From Hymenobacter negativus (GTDB lineage Bacteria; Bacteroidota; Bacteroidia; Cytophagales; Hymenobacteraceae), in the NCBI RefSeq assembly GCF_016056375.1, contig NZ_JAEDAE010000003.1:248001-312000 (forward strand): a DNA stretch of 64,000 nt, given 5' to 3'. The translations under genes and the position numbers were made by a program. Of the stretch, positions 33,100-42,011 are shown one piece after another (positions within the stretch are counted from its first letter, which is position 1; every line of letters starts with the position of its first letter). Under the pieces are notes generated by a model. The model made no database searches, was not told where the DNA came from, and saw only the letters and a program-made list of their open reading frames with translations.

Positions 33100-35499
33100 A
33101 TGGCCGACTTCAAAACGTCTCCTTCCGCTTCTTCTTCCGGCGCTAAACCCAAGCCGCCGCGCCGCCGTTGGCCGCTGCGCGTAGCCAGTTGGGCCTGGGT
33201 GCTGTTCGGCTTGGTTGTTATTCTGTTTCTGGTGTACCCGTTTCTGGTGAGCACCAACTTCATGTTCCTCTTTGGCAAGTCGCCCAGCCTGGCCGATTTA
33301 GAGAACCCCAAGGTGGAGCAGGCCTCGGAAATCTACACCTCTGATGGCGTCCTCATCGGCAAGTATTTCCGCGAGAATCGCTCGCCGGTGCCGCTCAATA
33401 AGATGTCGCCCGTGCTTATCAAGGCGCTTATTGCTACCGAGGACGTGCGCTTCTACAAGCACTCGGGCATCGACCTGGAGGCGGTGCTCGGCGGGGTGTT
33501 TTCGTCGTTGCGCGGCGAGAAGCGCGGCGGCTCCACCATCACACAGCAGCTGGCCAAAAACCTCTACAAAATCCGCCGCCAGCAGAGCCGGGGCGCTCTG
33601 GGCTACATTCCGGTGGTGAGCACCATCGTGGCCAAAACCAAGGAATGGCTCACGGCCGTGGACCTGGAGCAGCGCTACACCAAGGAAGAGATTCTGCGGA
33701 TGTACCTCAACACCGTGGAGTACGGCTCCAGCGCGTTCGGCATCAAAGTAGCGGCCAAAACCTTCTTCAACACCTCGCCCGACAGCTTGAAACCCGAGCA
33801 GGCGGCCATGCTGGTGGGGGTGCTCAACAACCCCACGGCCTACAACCCCAAGTTCCACCCGGCCGCCGCACTGCGCCGCCGCAACGTGGTGCTCGACCGC
33901 ATGGCCCAGGCCAAAGTGCTGCCCCAGGCCGAAATCACGGCCCTCAAAGCCACGCCCATCGTGCTCGACTACCACGTCGAAAAGCACATCGACGGGCCGG
34001 ATACCTACTTCCGCAGCGCCATCAGCCAGTTTGTGGATGCGTGGTGCGATAGCACGGGCCACGACATGTACCGCGACGGCCTTAAAATCTACCTCAGCAT
34101 CGACTCACGCATGCAGGCCCACGCCGAGGAGGCCCTGCACGAGCGCATGAAGTCCCTGCAGCGCCAGTTCGACAATTTCTGGAAGAACAAGGGCAAGGAC
34201 CCGTGGGTGGACGACGAAGGCAATGTGATTCCCGACTTCATCATGACCCAGATGAAGCGCACCGAGAGCTATAAAACCCTCGCCAACCACTATCGCAACC
34301 AGCCCCAGCGCCTGGATTCGGCCCTGAACGCCAAGCGGCCGATGAAAGTCTTCACCTGGAAGCACGACGACAACGACACCACGTTGGTGATGTCGCCGCT
34401 CGATTCGCTGGCTTACTACAAGCACTTCCTGCAGTCGGGCATGATGTGCATGGACCCCTTCACCGGCCACGTCAAGGCTTGGGTGGGCGGGCTCGACTAC
34501 CGCTTTTTCAAGTACGACCATGTGAAGCAGGGCAAGCGCCAGGCCGGCTCCACGTTCAAGCCCTTCGTGTACCTCACGGCCCTCGACAACGGCTACTCGC
34601 CCTGCGACCGCATCCGCGACCAGCGCGTCACCATCAACTACGTCGAAAATGGCAAGCCCATGGAGTGGAAGCCCGACAACGTGACCCGCGAATACACCGG
34701 CATCAACATGACGCTGCGCCACGCTATGGCCCGCTCCGTGAACTCTGTGACGGCCCAGCTCACCGAGAAAGTGGGCTGGGACAACGTGGCCAAGTACGCC
34801 CACAAAGTCGGCATCACCTCGCCGCTGCTGGCCGTACCCAGCATCGGCCTCGGCTCGGCCGGCGACGTGAGCGTGTACGAAATGGTGGACGCTTACAGCA
34901 CGTTTATGAACTCGGGCTTCCGTTCCGACCCACGCCTGGTCACCCGCATTGAGGACCGCAACGGCAACGTTATCAAACAATTCGACCCCGTGCAGCACCG
35001 CGCCATCCCGGCCGAAACCGCCTGGCTGATGACCTACATGCTGCGCGGCGGCATGGAAGAGCCCGGCGGCACCTCCCAAGCACTCTGGGACTACGACCTC
35101 TGGCACAACGATAACCAAATCGGCGGCAAAACCGGCACCACCTCCAACTACTCCGACGGCTGGTACATGGGCATGACCAAGGACCTGATGACCGGCGTAT
35201 GGGTGGGCGGCGAAGACCGCAGCATCCACTTCACTGGTTCGCAGCAGGGCGAGGGTGGTCGCACGGCCCTGCCAATCTTCGGCAAGTTCATGGAGAAGAT
35301 TTACAAGGACAAAGACCTCGGCTACACGCCCGGCCATTTCCCAGCCGCCTCGGTCAAAATCACCAAGAAGTATAACTGCGTGTCCGAATCGGAGCCGCGC
35401 CGCCGCGCCGTGGCTGTGGACACCATCGCCGCCGACAACCTGCTGGAGCAGATGAACAACGGGGGCGGCGTACCCGATAGCGTGAAGGGCGGGCGCTAG
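33100..35499 (+). CDS. Penicillin-binding protein 1A (bifunctional transglycosylase/transpeptidase)
   Basis: This 799-residue peptidoglycan synthase is anchored in the inner membrane (WAWVLFGLVVILFLVYPFLVS). The GT51 glycosyltransferase domain shows ATEDVRFYKHSGID and GGSTITQQLAKNLY. The transpeptidase has the SxxK motif STFK at 484-487, SVN at 546-548 and KTGTT at 677-681. The start at MADFKTSPSAS follows the promoter box by 50 bases. The TAG stop is shared in the palindrome CTAG with the convergent DUF2625 gene. Confidence 0.97.
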   Translation: MADFKTSPSASSSGAKPKPPRRRWPLRVASWAWVLFGLVVILFLVYPFLVSTNFMFLFGKSPSLADLENPKVEQASEIYTSDGVLIGKYFRENRSPVPLNKMSPVLIKALIATEDVRFYKHSGIDLEAVLGGVFSSLRGEKRGGSTITQQLAKNLYKIRRQQSRGALGYIPVVSTIVAKTKEWLTAVDLEQRYTKEEILRMYLNTVEYGSSAFGIKVAAKTFFNTSPDSLKPEQAAMLVGVLNNPTAYNPKFHPAAALRRRNVVLDRMAQAKVLPQAEITALKATPIVLDYHVEKHIDGPDTYFRSAISQFVDAWCDSTGHDMYRDGLKIYLSIDSRMQAHAEEALHERMKSLQRQFDNFWKNKGKDPWVDDEGNVIPDFIMTQMKRTESYKTLANHYRNQPQRLDSALNAKRPMKVFTWKHDDNDTTLVMSPLDSLAYYKHFLQSGMMCMDPFTGHVKAWVGGLDYRFFKYDHVKQGKRQAGSTFKPFVYLTALDNGYSPCDRIRDQRVTINYVENGKPMEWKPDNVTREYTGINMTLRHAMARSVNSVTAQLTEKVGWDNVAKYAHKVGITSPLLAVPSIGLGSAGDVSVYEMVDAYSTFMNSGFRSDPRLVTRIEDRNGNVIKQFDPVQHRAIPAETAWLMTYMLRGGMEEPGGTSQALWDYDLWHNDNQIGGKTGTTSNYSDGWYMGMTKDLMTGVWVGGEDRSIHFTGSQQGEGGRTALPIFGKFMEKIYKDKDLGYTPGHFPAASVKITKKYNCVSESEPRRRAVAVDTIAADNLLEQMNNGGGVPDSVKGGR

Positions 35500-36218
35500 T
35501 GAATCCCTAGCTGTTGGCGGAAGTCGTTGTGCAATCCCCAGAGTTCCGCAATGGGCACTGGCTTCCTACTCACTTTGTTCAGGTCTTTGCCTTCTTTGGT
35601 GAATAGAGGAGGAAGGCAAAAGATGCCGTGGTCACCGTCAAGTTGCGCTATTTCTTTCTGCCAACCTTTCCATTGCAAGCCGTCATAAAACTTGTCCAGG
35701 TTGCCCGAAAAGCAGAAGACCAGAAAGTCAGAATAGCCGAATTCAAGCGGTTCCCATTCCAAACCATCAGGGGCCAGGTAATACATTTTACCTAGTGATG
35801 CTTGGCCGAAAGCGCCACCATTGATAGCAAAGAAGCCGCCTAGAACATCGTCGGCCACGAGTAGCAAGCCTTGTTGCTTACCCTTATTCCAGCCCATCAT
35901 GTCACGGTTGAGGAAGCGTGAGCCAGAACCCAAAATGCGGAGCCATCCCCCAGCCACTATAATTCCGCCCGTCTCATAAATCACTGCACCCATCGGTGAC
36001 CTGGTGGTAACCTGTGCGGCCAGCAAAGCGCTATCAGCTTTTGCCGCCGTCCTGGGCAAAACCTGCACGTTGTTTTTCGCTGCTTTAATCCAGACCTGAA
36101 CCAATTCCCAACCCGGTTCCTGAGTGTTAATTAACTCGGTTAAAGAGCGCATTTTCGGTTGGGCATAAAGCAGGCTTGCTTTGAGTATAAGCAGTGTAAC
36201 AACAGCAGTAAGGCGCAT
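35496..36218 (-). CDS. DUF2625 family protein (exported)
   Basis: This 240-residue protein starts at MRLTAVVTLLILKASLLYAQ, a signal peptide. The mature chain contains the DUF2625 signature run: TRSPMGAVIYETGGIIV, LLLVADDVLGGFFAINGGAFG, LEFGYSDFLVFCFSGNLDKFYDGLQW. The role is unknown; SUKH-like immunity proteins have a similar outline. GC content is lower than its neighbours. Its stop codon overlaps the PBP1A stop through CTAG. Confidence 0.85.
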   Translation of the reverse strand: MRLTAVVTLLILKASLLYAQPKMRSLTELINTQEPGWELVQVWIKAAKNNVQVLPRTAAKADSALLAAQVTTRSPMGAVIYETGGIIVAGGWLRILGSGSRFLNRDMMGWNKGKQQGLLLVADDVLGGFFAINGGAFGQASLGKMYYLAPDGLEWEPLEFGYSDFLVFCFSGNLDKFYDGLQWKGWQKEIAQLDGDHGIFCLPPLFTKEGKDLNKVSRKPVPIAELWGLHNDFRQQLGIH

Positions 36219-36305
36219 ACGGCAAATGTAATCCGAGTAGCATCGGAGTGGTTTACGGATGCATTGGAAACCTTCCGAGACTATCAACTAGCCCACCCCG
36301 CCGGT

Positions 36306-37220
36306 TTATTCCTCGCCGTACAGCGCCTCCAGTGCCCCGCGCAGCTCCGGATACTCGTATGTGAAGCCCTGCGCCAGCACCTTGGCCGCGCTCACGTTCT
36401 GCGACGCCAGCACTACTTCGCTCATCTCGCCCATGGCCAGCTTCAGGCCGAAGGCCGGCACCTTGGGCAGAATCAGCGGGCGGTGCAGCACCTCGGCCAG
36501 CACTTCGGTGAAGGCCTGGTTGGTGGCAGGGTAGGGGGCCACCGCGTTGTAGGTGCCGCGCCAGGTCGGGTCTTCCAGCATGGCAATAAACAGGCGGCAC
36601 AAGTCGTCGAGGTGAATCCAGGACATGTACTGCTTGCCGCTGCCTAGTGCCGCGCCCGCGCCCAGCTTCACGGGCCGTGCAATCTGGGGAAGGGCCCCGC
36701 CCTCGGTGCTCAGCACCACGCCAATGCGCGGAATCACCGTCCGGATGCCCAGCGCTGCGATGGGGGCCGCCGCCAGCTCCCACTGGTTCGAAACATCGGC
36801 CAGAAAATCGTTGGTGGGCAACGCCGGGGGCGTTTCCTCGGTCACCAGCTTGTCGCCGGCATCGCCATAAATCCCCACCGCCGAAGCTGAAATCACGGCT
36901 TGCACGTGGTGGCCGGGCTTGGCCAGTTCGCGGGCCAGCAGGGCCAGGCCGCCCAGCCGGCTGGCCATAATCTCGCGCTTGCGTTCGTCGGTCCACTTGC
37001 CGTCGGCCACGCTGGCTCCGGCCAGGCTCACAATGTAGTCGGCATACGGAATGGCCGCCTCGTCAATCGTGCCCGCCTGCGGGGCCCACCGGAAGCTGCG
37101 GAAGTGGCTGCTCTTGGCCGGCTCGCGGCTCAGCAGGGCCACTTCGTAGCCGCTATCAATCAGCATTTCGGCCAAGCGGGTGCCAATGAGGCCGGTGCCG
37201 CCGGTGATGAGGACTTTCAT
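36306..37220 (-). CDS. TIGR01777 family oxidoreductase
   Basis: This 304-residue atypical short-chain dehydrogenase has the nucleotide-binding motif MKVLITGGTGLIGTRLA (1-17). DYIVSLAGASVADGKWT, SASAVGIYGD and YMSWIHLDDLCRLF follow, which are the markers of the TIGR01777/YfcH group. The C-terminal DUF1731-like part has LPKVPAFGLKLAMGEMSEVVLASQNVS. The physiological reaction is not known. It is followed (upstream on the minus strand) by heptamer repeats and folE. Confidence 0.93.
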   Translation of the reverse strand: MKVLITGGTGLIGTRLAEMLIDSGYEVALLSREPAKSSHFRSFRWAPQAGTIDEAAIPYADYIVSLAGASVADGKWTDERKREIMASRLGGLALLARELAKPGHHVQAVISASAVGIYGDAGDKLVTEETPPALPTNDFLADVSNQWELAAAPIAALGIRTVIPRIGVVLSTEGGALPQIARPVKLGAGAALGSGKQYMSWIHLDDLCRLFIAMLEDPTWRGTYNAVAPYPATNQAFTEVLAEVLHRPLILPKVPAFGLKLAMGEMSEVVLASQNVSAAKVLAQGFTYEYPELRGALEALYGEE

Positions 37221-37227
37221 GTGTTTG

Positions 37228-37317
37228 GCTATTAGCTGACAGCCATTAGCCGTTAGCTTTTTGGTTGATAATGGTCAATCACAAAAAGCTATTAGCTAAT
37301 GGCTGTCAGCTAATAGC
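37228..37317. repeat. Facing 7-base repeat arrays (GCYATTA type)
   Basis: The arms 37228-37250 and 37295-37317 are perfect 23-bp reverse complements built of heptamers (GCTATTA, GCTGACA, GCCATTA on the left). They lie between the TIGR01777 gene start and the folE stop at 37325. Confidence 0.85.
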
Positions 37318-37324
37318 TAAAGAA

Positions 37325-37984
37325 CTATTTCCCAATCTGCCGCAGAAACTCCCGCCGCAGCGCTTCGTCCGAGGCAAACCGGCCGCCGTACTCACTGGTC
37401 AGCGTTGAGCTGCTGGTATCGTTCACGCCCCGGCTCATCACGCAGAGGTGGTCGGCTTCGATGAGCACGGCCACGTCGTCGGTGCCCAGGCTTTGCTTGA
37501 GCTCCTCCGCAATCTGGCGCGTGAGGCGCTCCTGCACCTGCGGCCGGCGCGCGTAGTACTGCACCACGCGGTTCAGCTTGCTCAGGCCCACTACGTGGCT
37601 GCCCGGCAGGTAAGCTACGTGCGCCTTCCCGATAATGGGCACGAAATGGTGCTCGCAGCACGAAAACAGCGTGATGTCGCGTTCCACCAGCAGCTGGTGG
37701 TAGTCGTAGCGGTTGTCGAACAGGCGCACCTCGGGCCGGTTCTTCGGGTCGAGGCCCTTGAACCACTCCTGCACGTACATTTTGGCCACGCGCCGCGGCG
37801 TGCCCGCCAGGCTGTCGTCGGTCAGGTCGAGACCCAGCTCGCGCATGATGGCCTCAAAGTGGCCGCTGATGGCCGTAATCTTGTCCTCATCCGAGCGCAC
37901 GAAGGCGTCATCGCGAAGAGGAGTGCGCAGGCCCGCAGGCAAATGGGCGTCGGTGGCCGGAACCGGTCCGGAAAGGTTATCCAT
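37325..37984 (-). CDS. folE: GTP cyclohydrolase I
   Basis: This 219-residue enzyme converts GTP to dihydroneopterin triphosphate for folate and pterin synthesis. Zinc and active site motifs are [21 protein letters not shown] and the later [11 protein letters not shown], with [14 protein letters not shown] between. I start at MDNLSGPVP (37984), which overlaps the queD stop by 8 bases; MWNI four codons earlier is also possible. The coupling places it as the second gene of a queD-folE pair. Confidence 0.96.
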   Translation of the reverse strand: MDNLSGPVPATDAHLPAGLRTPLRDDAFVRSDEDKITAISGHFEAIMRELGLDLTDDSLAGTPRRVAKMYVQEWFKGLDPKNRPEVRLFDNRYDYHQLLVERDITLFSCCEHHFVPIIGKAHVAYLPGSHVVGLSKLNRVVQYYARRPQVQERLTRQIAEELKQSLGTDDVAVLIEADHLCVMSRGVNDTSSSTLTSEYGGRFASDEALRREFLRQIGK

Positions 37985-38384
37985 GATATTCCACAAAGTT
38001 ACGGTCCGTCTCGTAGAGCGTGACCGACAGAGCCAGCGCCGCGTCCAGGTGCGGGCGCAGGCGCTGCCAAATTACCACGGCAATGTTTTCGGCCGTGGGG
38101 TTTAGATTCCGGAATTCTTCCGTATCTAGGTTCAGGTTGCGGTGGTCGTAGCGGTTGAGGACTTCGTGCTTGATGAGGTCGCTCAGGCGCTTCAGGTCGT
38201 ACACGTAGCCGGTTTCCGGGTCGATTTCGCCGGTCAGCCGCACGGTCAGGTTGTAGTTGTGGCCGTGAAAATGCGGGTTGTTACACTTGCCAAACACCCG
38301 CTGGTTGTGGGCATCGTCCCAGGCGGGATTGTGCAGGCGGTGGGCAGCGTTGAAATGCTCGGTGCGGCAAACGGTTATCAGCAT
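37977..38384 (-). CDS. queD: 6-carboxy-5,6,7,8-tetrahydropterin synthase (PTPS family)
   Basis: This 135-residue enzyme uses the FolE product to make the carboxytetrahydropterin precursor of queuosine. Zinc ligand histidines are visible in FNAAHRLHN and [13 protein letters not shown], and the catalytic region is YDHRNLN and [11 protein letters not shown]. The start [11 protein letters not shown] is typical. The adjacent FolE makes a queuosine or pterin role natural. A true pyruvoyl-tetrahydropterin synthase activity cannot be excluded from sequence alone. Confidence 0.92.
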   Translation of the reverse strand: MLITVCRTEHFNAAHRLHNPAWDDAHNQRVFGKCNNPHFHGHNYNLTVRLTGEIDPETGYVYDLKRLSDLIKHEVLNRYDHRNLNLDTEEFRNLNPTAENIAVVIWQRLRPHLDAALALSVTLYETDRNFVEYHG

Positions 38385-38576
38385 AGGCGGCTAGAACCTC
38401 GGATTCCGATATTTTGTTGCGGTGCGTGGCCCCGCACTGGTAGTATTCTGAGGTAGCTGGGTAGCAATAATAAACTTTTGTAGAATTTAATGTGGCCCTG
38501 ATATGAATAAATCAACAAAAATGGCATTATTCTGAAAAAAGTACGGTCCATCAGAAGTTGCATAGAATAAAGGTCC

Positions 38577-38584
38577 TAAATTTG
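38577..38584 (+). promoter_or_regulatory. Possible promoter -7 box
   Basis: TAAATTTG matches TAnnTTTG with a TTG 19 bases upstream (38558). A terminator-like hairpin (AAAAGCCG...CGGCTTTT, 38585-38620) follows, so an attenuator is possible. Confidence 0.4.
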
Positions 38585-38660
38585 AAAAGCCGGACAACGG
38601 TACCTCCCGCAACGGCTTTTTGACCGACCATTTTTAATGCTTTCATAAGTTTTTATTCCC

Positions 38661-39368
38661 ATGAAACGAAGCGTACTAGTTCTAATCCTGATATGCCTGG
38701 CCACGCTGGGTAGTTATGCCCAGAAATCCCCTGTTGATGAAGCAGATAAGTCAATCAACAGCATTCCCCGCAAAGGCCAGCAGGTGAGCATGCAGCTCGA
38801 TAACCGCCGCGTGGAAGCCGCCTGGCTCAAGCAGCTAGGCGATAAATTTGGCAGCAAGCTGAAGAACACCAAGGGCGTGATTACGCTCGACGGTGTGGTT
38901 ATCGAAGAAATTGCACCCAACCCGATTCGTGTTATCAGCAAGGTTGACGCGACGCCCACCGGTACCACCGTGTGGTGGAGCATTGACCTCGGCAACGCCT
39001 ACCTCGGCAAAGAGTCTACCCCCGTGCAGTGGAAATCGGCCGAGAAGTACCTGAAGGATTTCGCCCGCATGATGTACCGCGAAGACCTGGTGTCGCAGAT
39101 TTCGGAAGCTGAGCGCGCCTTGGTTGCTTCGCAAAACAACCACATGGCCGTTATCGAGAAAGCCAACACCATCAAGAAGGACATCGAAAAGAACAAGGCC
39201 CGTAAAATTGAAATCCAGCAGATGCTGGCCGCCAATGCCGCCGAGCTTCAGCAGTTCAACAACCTCATCGACACCAACCTGAAAGAGCAGGAGGCTGCCC
39301 GTGGCGACATTGTGAACATGCGCGTTGCTCTCGAAGCTGTGAAGGACCGCCTGAACAAAATTGAGTAG
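38661..39368 (+). CDS. Exported protein with C-terminal coiled coil
   Basis: This 235-residue protein has a signal peptide (MKRSVLVLILICLATLGSYAQ). Residues about 25-125 form a soluble domain (QLDNRRVEAAWLKQLGDKFG, TTVWWSIDLGNAYLG), and from about 130 a long heptad-rich helix (SEAERALVASQNNHMAVIEKAN, EIQQMLAANAAELQQFNNLIDTNLKEQEAARG). No family recognised. A strong terminator follows 35 bases after the stop. Confidence 0.75.
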   Translation: MKRSVLVLILICLATLGSYAQKSPVDEADKSINSIPRKGQQVSMQLDNRRVEAAWLKQLGDKFGSKLKNTKGVITLDGVVIEEIAPNPIRVISKVDATPTGTTVWWSIDLGNAYLGKESTPVQWKSAEKYLKDFARMMYREDLVSQISEAERALVASQNNHMAVIEKANTIKKDIEKNKARKIEIQQMLAANAAELQQFNNLIDTNLKEQEAARGDIVNMRVALEAVKDRLNKIE

Positions 39369-39402
39369 TGCCAGCCGACCTCGCCTGACCGATATGCTAA
39401 CC

Positions 39403-39439
39403 AACAAAAGCCCTGCCCTCATCGGCAGGGCTTTTTGTT
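39403..39439 (+). terminator. Intrinsic terminator
   Basis: AACAAAAGCCCTGCC pairs with GGCAGGGCTTTTTGTT over 6 bases. Confidence 0.88.
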
Positions 39440-39527
39440 TGCCCATCAGCCAACCCTGCCGGCTCAACTGCGTTGGTAATAAAGGCGGTAGCTACTGCCA
39501 TATTACCTAACTTAAGACGCCCCACCC

Positions 39528-39932
39528 ATGGAAAAGACTGAAGTTCAAAACCAAGTACACCTCGATAGCGCCATTCACCTCCTCGCTGGCGACCTTTCCG
39601 AAGCTACCGACCGTGCCGGACTGGACAATCAGCTTCAGCGCTGGATTGAAGATTTGAAAGCGGCCAACAACCCCGCCTTCCACCAGTTGGTAGTCGACCT
39701 GCAGGCCCTGAAAGCACACTTCGGCAGCGGCTCGCTCGACGTTAGCGTGATTGCTCCGTTGCTAGCCCGGCTGGGTACCAACACTACCCAGGCCGCTAAC
39801 TTTGCAGAAGGCAACACCGCTCCGCGTGTAGCTAAGCTAGGCGAAACGCTGTCGGCCGTGGCCGCGCAGCTGAGAGGCGGCTCGGCTGCGCCCGATGGCA
39901 CTGTGCCGCAGGATATGTCGTCGCACGACTAA
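39528..39932 (+). CDS. Small cytoplasmic hypothetical protein
   Basis: This 134-residue protein has no signal peptide and is mostly alpha-helical by composition (NQVHLDSAIHLLAGDLSEATDRAGLDNQLQRWIEDLK, FHQLVVDLQALKAHFGSG, VAKLGETLSAVAAQLRGG). No motif is recognised. It has its own terminator shared with the convergent rplS side. Confidence 0.65.
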   Translation: MEKTEVQNQVHLDSAIHLLAGDLSEATDRAGLDNQLQRWIEDLKAANNPAFHQLVVDLQALKAHFGSGSLDVSVIAPLLARLGTNTTQAANFAEGNTAPRVAKLGETLSAVAAQLRGGSAAPDGTVPQDMSSHD

Positions 39933-39969
39933 CTTGTTCGGTTAGTGTCCGATGGCGCGATTCAAACCC

Positions 39970-40005
39970 AAAAAAGCCGGTCCCTCGCGAGGAACCGGCT
40001 TTTTT
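39970..40005. terminator. Bidirectional terminator between hypothetical gene and rplS
   Basis: AAAAAAGCCGGTCC and GAACCGGCTTTTTT form a stem with one mismatch between convergent genes. Confidence 0.85.
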
Positions 40006-40040
40006 ATTATTCCAAACAACCCGAAGGCTGTGTTGAGTGC

Positions 40041-40424
40041 TTACGCTACGGGAGCTTTGGCTACCACGTTCAGGCGACGCTCCTTGATACGAGCTTGCTT
40101 GCCCGAGAGGCCGCGCAGGTAGAACAGACGGGCGCGACGTACTTTACCGCGACGCACTACCTCGATTTTCTCGATGTTGGGCGACAGCAGGGGGAAGATA
40201 CGCTCGGTGCCGATTTGGTTCGAAATCTTGCGAACGGTGAAGGTTTCGCCGTTCGAGCTGGGGTTGCGGCGCTGCAGCACCACGCCTTGGAACTGCTGAA
40301 TGCGCTCTTTGGCACCCTCGCGGATTTTTACGTGCACGTTCACGGTGTCGCCGGCGGCGAAGTCGGGAAAGCTGGCGCGGCGCTCCTGCGATTCGGCCTG
40401 GATAAAGTCAAGTAGTACGCTCAT
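40041..40424 (-). CDS. rplS: 50S ribosomal protein L19
   Basis: This 127-residue protein has the full L19 pattern: [87 protein letters not shown]. It belongs to the rpsP-rimM-trmD-rplS set but has a separate promoter (40488-40495) and a hairpin in the leader, so it can be expressed apart from the upstream genes. Confidence 0.98.
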   Translation of the reverse strand: MSVLLDFIQAESQERRASFPDFAAGDTVNVHVKIREGAKERIQQFQGVVLQRRNPSSNGETFTVRKISNQIGTERIFPLLSPNIEKIEVVRRGKVRRARLFYLRGLSGKQARIKERRLNVVAKAPVA

Positions 40425-40443
40425 GGCTGAGAAAATTGCGAAA

Positions 40444-40458
40444 GACGGCGCCGCCGTC
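40444..40458 (-). promoter_or_regulatory. Leader hairpin upstream of rplS start
   Basis: GACGGCG-C-CGCCGTC is a perfect 7-bp stem 20 bases upstream of the L19 start codon. It could be the core of an autoregulatory leader, or simply a local palindrome. Confidence 0.45.
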
Positions 40459-40487
40459 GGGAATTAGTATTTTATCGAAACGGAGCG

Positions 40488-40495
40488 CAAAGATA
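40488..40495 (-). promoter_or_regulatory. Promoter -7 box of rplS
   Basis: The minus-strand sequence TATCTTTG is an exact TAnnTTTG match, about 64 bases before the rplS start. Confidence 0.65.
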
Positions 40496-40603
40496 GCGCT
40501 TTCCGGTGATGATAACAAGGGCTTTGTAGAACTAAGGTCAGCTTGTTCGCTGATTTGCTGTTAATTCAACAGCTGGGTGCGTAGAAACAAGCTGAAGCAT
40601 GTG

Positions 40604-41278
40604 CTACGAAAGCAAATCGGGGCGTCGGGCCTGGGTGCGGGCCAGGGCCTGGTCGTGCCGCCACTCTTCAATTTTGGGGGTGTTGCCCGAAAGCAGGATT
40701 TCCGGCACGGCCTGCCCGCGCCACTCGGCGGGCCGGGTATAAATGGGCGGGGCCAGCAAATCGTCCTGAAAAGAGTCAGAAAGGGCCGACTCCTCATTGC
40801 CCAGCACGCCCGGCAGCAGCCGCACCACGGCATCTACCAAAATGGCCGCGCCGAGCTCACCGCCGCTCAGTACGTAGTCGCCCACGCTGATTTCGTGGGT
40901 GATGTAGGTCTGGCGGACACGCTCGTCAATGCCTTTGTAGTGACCGCAGAGCATGATGACGTTCTGCATCAGCGAGAGGCGGTTGGCCAGCGGCTGGCGC
41001 AGGGTTTCGCCATCCGGCGTGAGGTAGATGACGGCGTCGTAGGTGCGTTGGGCCATTAGCTCGTCCATCCACGCGGCAATGGGCTCCACGCGCAGCACCA
41101 TGCCCGCGCCCCCGCCAAACACGAAATCATCAATCTGGCCGTGCTTGTTAATGGCTTTATCGCGCAGCTGGTGCACGTGAATTTCGGCCAGGCCCTTGTC
41201 CTGCGCCCGCTTCACGATGGAATGGGCGAAGGGGCTGACCAGCAATTCCGGCAGGCAAGTGAGGATGTCAATTCTCAT
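40604..41278 (-). CDS. trmD: tRNA (guanine-N1-)-methyltransferase
   Basis: This 224-residue enzyme methylates G37 of tRNAs. The start [13 protein letters not shown] at 41278 is standard. The trefoil-knot SAM site shows [25 protein letters not shown] and [35 protein letters not shown], ending in the C-terminal domain ([21 protein letters not shown]). Length is normal for the family. Confidence 0.98.
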   Translation of the reverse strand: MRIDILTCLPELLVSPFAHSIVKRAQDKGLAEIHVHQLRDKAINKHGQIDDFVFGGGAGMVLRVEPIAAWMDELMAQRTYDAVIYLTPDGETLRQPLANRLSLMQNVIMLCGHYKGIDERVRQTYITHEISVGDYVLSGGELGAAILVDAVVRLLPGVLGNEESALSDSFQDDLLAPPIYTRPAEWRGQAVPEILLSGNTPKIEEWRHDQALARTQARRPDLLS

Positions 41279-41286
41279 AGTGTAGC

Positions 41287-41341
41287 GTGGACTCTGCGAG
41301 TCCGCATTTTGTTCGTTCGGGCGCGAACTCACAGGGTCTGC
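41287..41341. repeat. Imperfect palindrome filling the rimM-trmD gap
   Basis: The arms 41287-41305 and 41323-41341 match at 14 of 19 positions, and the left arm is itself palindromic (GGACTCTGCGAGTCC). It ends one base before the rimM stop codon. Confidence 0.6.
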
Positions 41342-41342
41342 A

Positions 41343-41915
41343 TTACGCTTCGTCGGCTTCGTCTTGCTGGCGGGTACCGGGCTTGAGGTACACGTCGAGC
41401 AGGCCGTCGGGCAGGTTCACGTAAATCTCCTTTTTGGTATGGTCGGCGTGGCTGATTAGCTCATCCACTACCGGAATCAGTACTTCCTGGCCCTGGTAGC
41501 GCATGGCCAGCATGTCCTGCTGGGGCAGCTCGTAGAAATTCTCCACGGTGCCTAAGGTGCCCAGGTTTTCATCAACCACGATGAAGCCGATGACATCGTG
41601 GAAATAGAACTGGTCGTCCTCCAACTCGGGCAGGGCGGCCAGGGGCAGGTGCAACTGGGAGCCACGCAAAGGTTCGGCTTCCTCGATGCGGTCGATGCCG
41701 CGCAGCTTGATAAGCACTCGGTTGCCGGACTGGGGCTGCACTTTCTCAACCTGGTGCTCCACCAGCTTGGTGGGCGCGCCAGCCAGGGTGAGGTACACCG
41801 TTTTGAGCTTGGTGTAAGCCGAAACATCGTCTACATCGAAGTGCGCTACCAGGTGGCCGCGCAGGCCATGGGTTTTGATGAGGTAGCCGAGCTGATAGGT
41901 TTCGTCGAGCGTCAT
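41343..41915 (-). CDS. rimM: Ribosome maturation factor RimM
   Basis: This 190-residue 30S assembly factor has the N-terminal beta-barrel motif [43 protein letters not shown] and the C-terminal PRC barrel ([31 protein letters not shown] [12 protein letters not shown]). It is located between trmD and rpsP in the conserved order. Confidence 0.97.
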   Translation of the reverse strand: MTLDETYQLGYLIKTHGLRGHLVAHFDVDDVSAYTKLKTVYLTLAGAPTKLVEHQVEKVQPQSGNRVLIKLRGIDRIEEAEPLRGSQLHLPLAALPELEDDQFYFHDVIGFIVVDENLGTLGTVENFYELPQQDMLAMRYQGQEVLIPVVDELISHADHTKKEIYVNLPDGLLDVYLKPGTRQQDEADEA

Positions 41916-41937
41916 GGTCGTGGGGGAAGGGATAACG

Positions 41938-41991
41938 AAAAAGCGTTTGGGGGTTGCCAGCCGGTCCGGCTCACAACTCCCAAACGCTTTT
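41938..41991 (-). terminator. Terminator-like hairpin between rpsP and rimM
   Basis: AAAAGCGTTTGGGGGTTG and CAACTCCCAAACGCTTTT pair over 18 positions with one mismatch. In the minus-strand transcript it ends in a T run just before rimM, so partial termination after rpsP is likely. Confidence 0.7.
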
Positions 41992-42011
41992 GGTTTTCAG
42001 GTGCCTGAATA

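Noticed and set aside
34105..35337. 410-codon minus-strand frame inside the PBP1A gene
   Set aside because: It lies antisense to the transpeptidase motifs STFK, SVN and KTGTT on the plus strand.
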